This document shows positions 24,103 through 25,980 of a stretch of 25,980 nt of DNA, one piece after another. The translations under genes and the position numbers were made by a program. Under the pieces are notes generated by a model. That model did not search any database, was not told the origin of the DNA, and saw only the letters and a program-made list of their open reading frames with translations. The stretch is taken from NCBI GenBank assembly GCA_900542045.1, contig UQMI01000049.1, positions 1 to 25,980 of the forward strand, written 5' to 3'. The first letter of the stretch is position 1. Each line of letters opens with the position of its first letter. This stretch comes from an uncultured Blautia sp. (lineage in GTDB: Bacteria; Bacillota; Clostridia; Lachnospirales; Lachnospiraceae).

Positions 24103-25122
24103 ATGGAAGATACGTATATACTGGCTATTGAAAGCTCCTGTGATGAGACAGCGGCTTCGGTGGTGAAAAACGGCCGTACAGTTTTGTCAAATGTGATCTC
24201 TTCACAGATTGAACTTCATAAGCTTTATGGCGGTGTGGTGCCGGAGATCGCTTCCCGGAAGCATATTGAGAAGATTAATCAGGTGATCCTGCAGGCGTTG
24301 GAGGAATCCGGCAAAACTCTGAATGAAATGGATGCCATTGGAGTCACCTACGGTCCAGGCCTTGTGGGAGCTCTGCTTGTGGGTGTCGCGGAGGCAAAGG
24401 CCATTGCCTATGCGGCAAATAAACCGCTGGTGGGTGTGCATCATATTGAAGGCCATGTATCTGCCAATTATATTGAGCATCCGGATTTGGAACCTCCGTT
24501 TTTATGCCTGATCGTCTCCGGCGGCCATACCCATCTTGTGATTGTGAAAGATTATGGAGAATTTGAAATCCTTGGCAGGACCAGAGATGATGCGGCGGGA
24601 GAGGCTTTTGATAAAGTGGCGCGGGCCATTGGACTGGGGTATCCCGGAGGGCCCAAGATTGATAAGCTGTCCCGGGAAGGAAACGACCGGGCCATTCTGT
24701 TCCCCAAGGCAAAAGTTGGAGATTCTCCCTATGATTTCAGTTTCAGCGGCTTGAAGTCAGCGGTGCTGAATTATCTGAACCAGCATAAAATGCAGGGAAT
24801 AGAAGTGAACCAGGCAGATCTGGCTGCTTCTTTTCAGAAGGCTGTGGTAGATGTGCTGGTTGAGCATACCATGCTGGCAGCAAAAGATTTTCATATGGAT
24901 AAAGTGGCGATCGCAGGGGGCGTGGCGTCCAATCGGACTTTACGCGAGGCAATGAGCAGAGCCTGTGAGAAAGAGGGGCTTTCTTTCTATTATCCATCGC
25001 CCATTTTCTGTACGGACAACGCGGCAATGATCGGTGTGGCCGCATATTATGAATTTCAGAAGGGAACCCGCCATGGCTGGGATCTGAACGCGGTTCCCAA
25101 TCTGAAGCTGGGAGAGCGATAA
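24103..25122 (+). CDS. tsaD: tRNA N6-threonylcarbamoyladenosine transferase TsaD
   Basis: Universal enzyme that, with TsaB and TsaE, places threonylcarbamoyl on A37 of tRNAs reading ANN codons. Seen here are [12 protein letters not shown] at the start, the iron-binding motif HHIEGH (H114, H118), the SGGHTHLV phosphate loop, [10 protein letters not shown] and the C-terminal AGGVASN. I chose the ATG at 24103 because AAGGA lies 8 bases upstream. The in-frame ATG at 24094 overlaps the rnz stop and is also possible. Length 339 residues, normal for the family. Confidence 0.94.
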   Translation: MEDTYILAIESSCDETAASVVKNGRTVLSNVISSQIELHKLYGGVVPEIASRKHIEKINQVILQALEESGKTLNEMDAIGVTYGPGLVGALLVGVAEAKAIAYAANKPLVGVHHIEGHVSANYIEHPDLEPPFLCLIVSGGHTHLVIVKDYGEFEILGRTRDDAAGEAFDKVARAIGLGYPGGPKIDKLSREGNDRAILFPKAKVGDSPYDFSFSGLKSAVLNYLNQHKMQGIEVNQADLAASFQKAVVDVLVEHTMLAAKDFHMDKVAIAGGVASNRTLREAMSRACEKEGLSFYYPSPIFCTDNAAMIGVAAYYEFQKGTRHGWDLNAVPNLKLGER

Positions 25123-25124
25123 AG

Positions 25125-25874
25125 ATGACGAACTATGAGTCGGAGGGAAGCTGTTTGTCTTCACCAGAAAAGAAAAAGCGTATTACAGCCATTGTCCTGG
25201 CAGCAGGACAGGGAAAACGGATGAAGAGCCGGGTACAGAAGCAGTTTCTGGAACTGGAAGGGTATCCGGTGCTCTATTATTCCCTTCGCTGTCTGGAGAG
25301 CTGGGATAAGCTGGATGAGATCATACTGGTGACCGGTGAAAAGGAAATTGCCTATTGCCGTCAGGAGATCGTGGACCGTTATTCTTTCAGTAAGGTAGGG
25401 AAAATCATAGCCGGAGGCAAGGAAAGGTATGATTCCGTCTACGAAGGCCTAAAAGTCTGCGGAGAAGCGGATTATGTACTGATCCATGACGGGGCAAGGC
25501 CTTTTCTGACGCACCGGATTCTGGAACGGGTGTGGGAAGTGCTGCAGACCTGTGATGCCTGTACTGTGGGTATGCCGTCGAAGGATACGATCAAAATTGC
25601 AGATGAAGACGGCTGTATCGCAGTGACGCCGCCACGGAATCTGGTCTGGAATATCCAGACGCCCCAGGCGTTTGTGTATCCAATGATCCGGGAAGCCCAT
25701 GAGAGAGCACGGGCGCATTCCATGGAAGGCGTGACGGATGATGCCATGCTGGTGGAGCGGGAAATGGGATGCCGGGTCAGGCTGGTGGAAGGTTCCTATA
25801 AGAATATAAAGATAACCACACCGGAAGATCTGGAAATGGCCGGTGTACTGACACGGACCTATCTAAATGAATAG
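25125..25874 (+). CDS. ispD: 2-C-methyl-D-erythritol 4-phosphate cytidylyltransferase
   Basis: IspD joins CTP to methylerythritol phosphate in the non-mevalonate isoprenoid pathway. The nucleotide-binding AAGQGKRMKSRVQKQFL near residues 26-42, the HDGARPF block, TPPRNLVWNIQTPQ and the C-terminal KITTPEDL are typical. It has 249 residues, about 15-20 more at the N-terminus than common, so a later start cannot be excluded. It begins 2 bases after tsaD, so it is co-transcribed, and a terminator follows 16 bases after its stop. Confidence 0.93.
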   Translation: MTNYESEGSCLSSPEKKKRITAIVLAAGQGKRMKSRVQKQFLELEGYPVLYYSLRCLESWDKLDEIILVTGEKEIAYCRQEIVDRYSFSKVGKIIAGGKERYDSVYEGLKVCGEADYVLIHDGARPFLTHRILERVWEVLQTCDACTVGMPSKDTIKIADEDGCIAVTPPRNLVWNIQTPQAFVYPMIREAHERARAHSMEGVTDDAMLVEREMGCRVRLVEGSYKNIKITTPEDLEMAGVLTRTYLNE

Positions 25875-25890
25875 GGATCGCACTGCGGTG

Positions 25891-25920
25891 AAAAGAATCC
25901 TGCGCGGCAGGATTCTTTTT
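25891..25920 (+). terminator. Intrinsic terminator after ispD
   Basis: AAAAGAATCCTGC (25891-25903) and GCAGGATTCTTTT (25907-25919) pair perfectly over 13 bp with a 3-base loop and end in a T run. The A/T symmetry lets it act in both directions. Confidence 0.92.
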
Positions 25921-25927
25921 GTCTATA

Positions 25928-25980
25928 GTGCGTCCAGCAAAGCTGGACCACACTAGCCGGTGCAAGTCCGGCCACAGTAA
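25928..25980 (+). other. 5' end of a probable group II intron (cut by the window edge)
   Basis: The sequence begins GTGCG, as group II introns do. It is followed by a perfect hairpin GTCCAGC-AAA-GCTGGAC and by GCCGG-TGCAAGT-CCGGC, whose GGTGCAAGTCC motif is typical of domain I of bacterial group II introns. It lies 8 bases after the T run of the ispD terminator, the favoured target position of group IIC introns. The rest, including any intron-encoded reverse transcriptase, is outside the window, so the class is uncertain. Confidence 0.68.

Overview
The window looks like chromosome from a low-to-mid GC anaerobic Firmicute, most likely a Lachnospiraceae-type gut clostridium. The reasons are strong GGAGG ribosome sites, TTGACA/TATAAT promoters, dense one-strand sugar operons with ABC rather than PTS uptake, UlaE/UlaG-type pentose enzymes, and an rnz-tsaD-ispD housekeeping run. 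The genus cannot be fixed from the sequence alone.

Layout. (1) Positions 1-3057 are the right end of an integrated element. It carries a two-gene RloA/RloB (AbiL-like) defence cassette and about 500 bases of non-coding DNA with a possible small structured RNA. It ends in the 3' half of a tRNA-Arg(CCU) gene (3016-3057), the usual scar of a tyrosine-recombinase integration; the intact tRNA and integrase would lie left of the window. (2) 3058-4635: the old tRNA terminator, a large AT-rich palindrome and a lone DUF4143-type AAA ATPase. (3) 4868-9573: a FadR-type GntR regulator with its own promoter and a perfect palindromic operator, then a sugar-acid operon: mannonate/gluconate dehydratase-type enolase-superfamily enzyme, zinc alcohol dehydrogenase, KduD-like SDR, and a short UlaG-like metallo-beta-lactamase-fold hydrolase. 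(4) 9580-21469: a DeoR regulator divergent from a long operon: substrate-binding lipoprotein (leader frameshifted at an A8 tract), ABC ATPase, two permeases, an MttB-superfamily methyltransferase, an FGGY kinase, UlaG lactonase, a cytosolic beta-propeller protein and UlaE 3-epimerase, closed by a strong terminator. (5) 21511-23101: a decaying IS4-like insertion sequence. (6) 23186-25874: rnz, tsaD, ispD, then a terminator. (7) From 25928 to the window edge: the 5' end of what looks like a group II intron sitting just behind that terminator.

The most interesting part is region 4. UlaG and UlaE belong to the L-ascorbate/3-keto-L-gulonate route, but the phosphotransferase system that normally makes the 6-phosphate is absent. 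It appears to be replaced by an ABC importer plus an FGGY kinase, and the decarboxylase (UlaD) and 4-epimerase (UlaF) are not present here. The same transcription unit holds a corrinoid-dependent-type methyltransferase (MttB family) with no corrinoid protein or partner methyltransferase. This suggests uptake and demethylation of a methylated sugar acid, sugar lactone or betaine-like conjugate before it enters pentose phosphate metabolism. That reading is inference; the gene order and family assignments are what the sequence shows.
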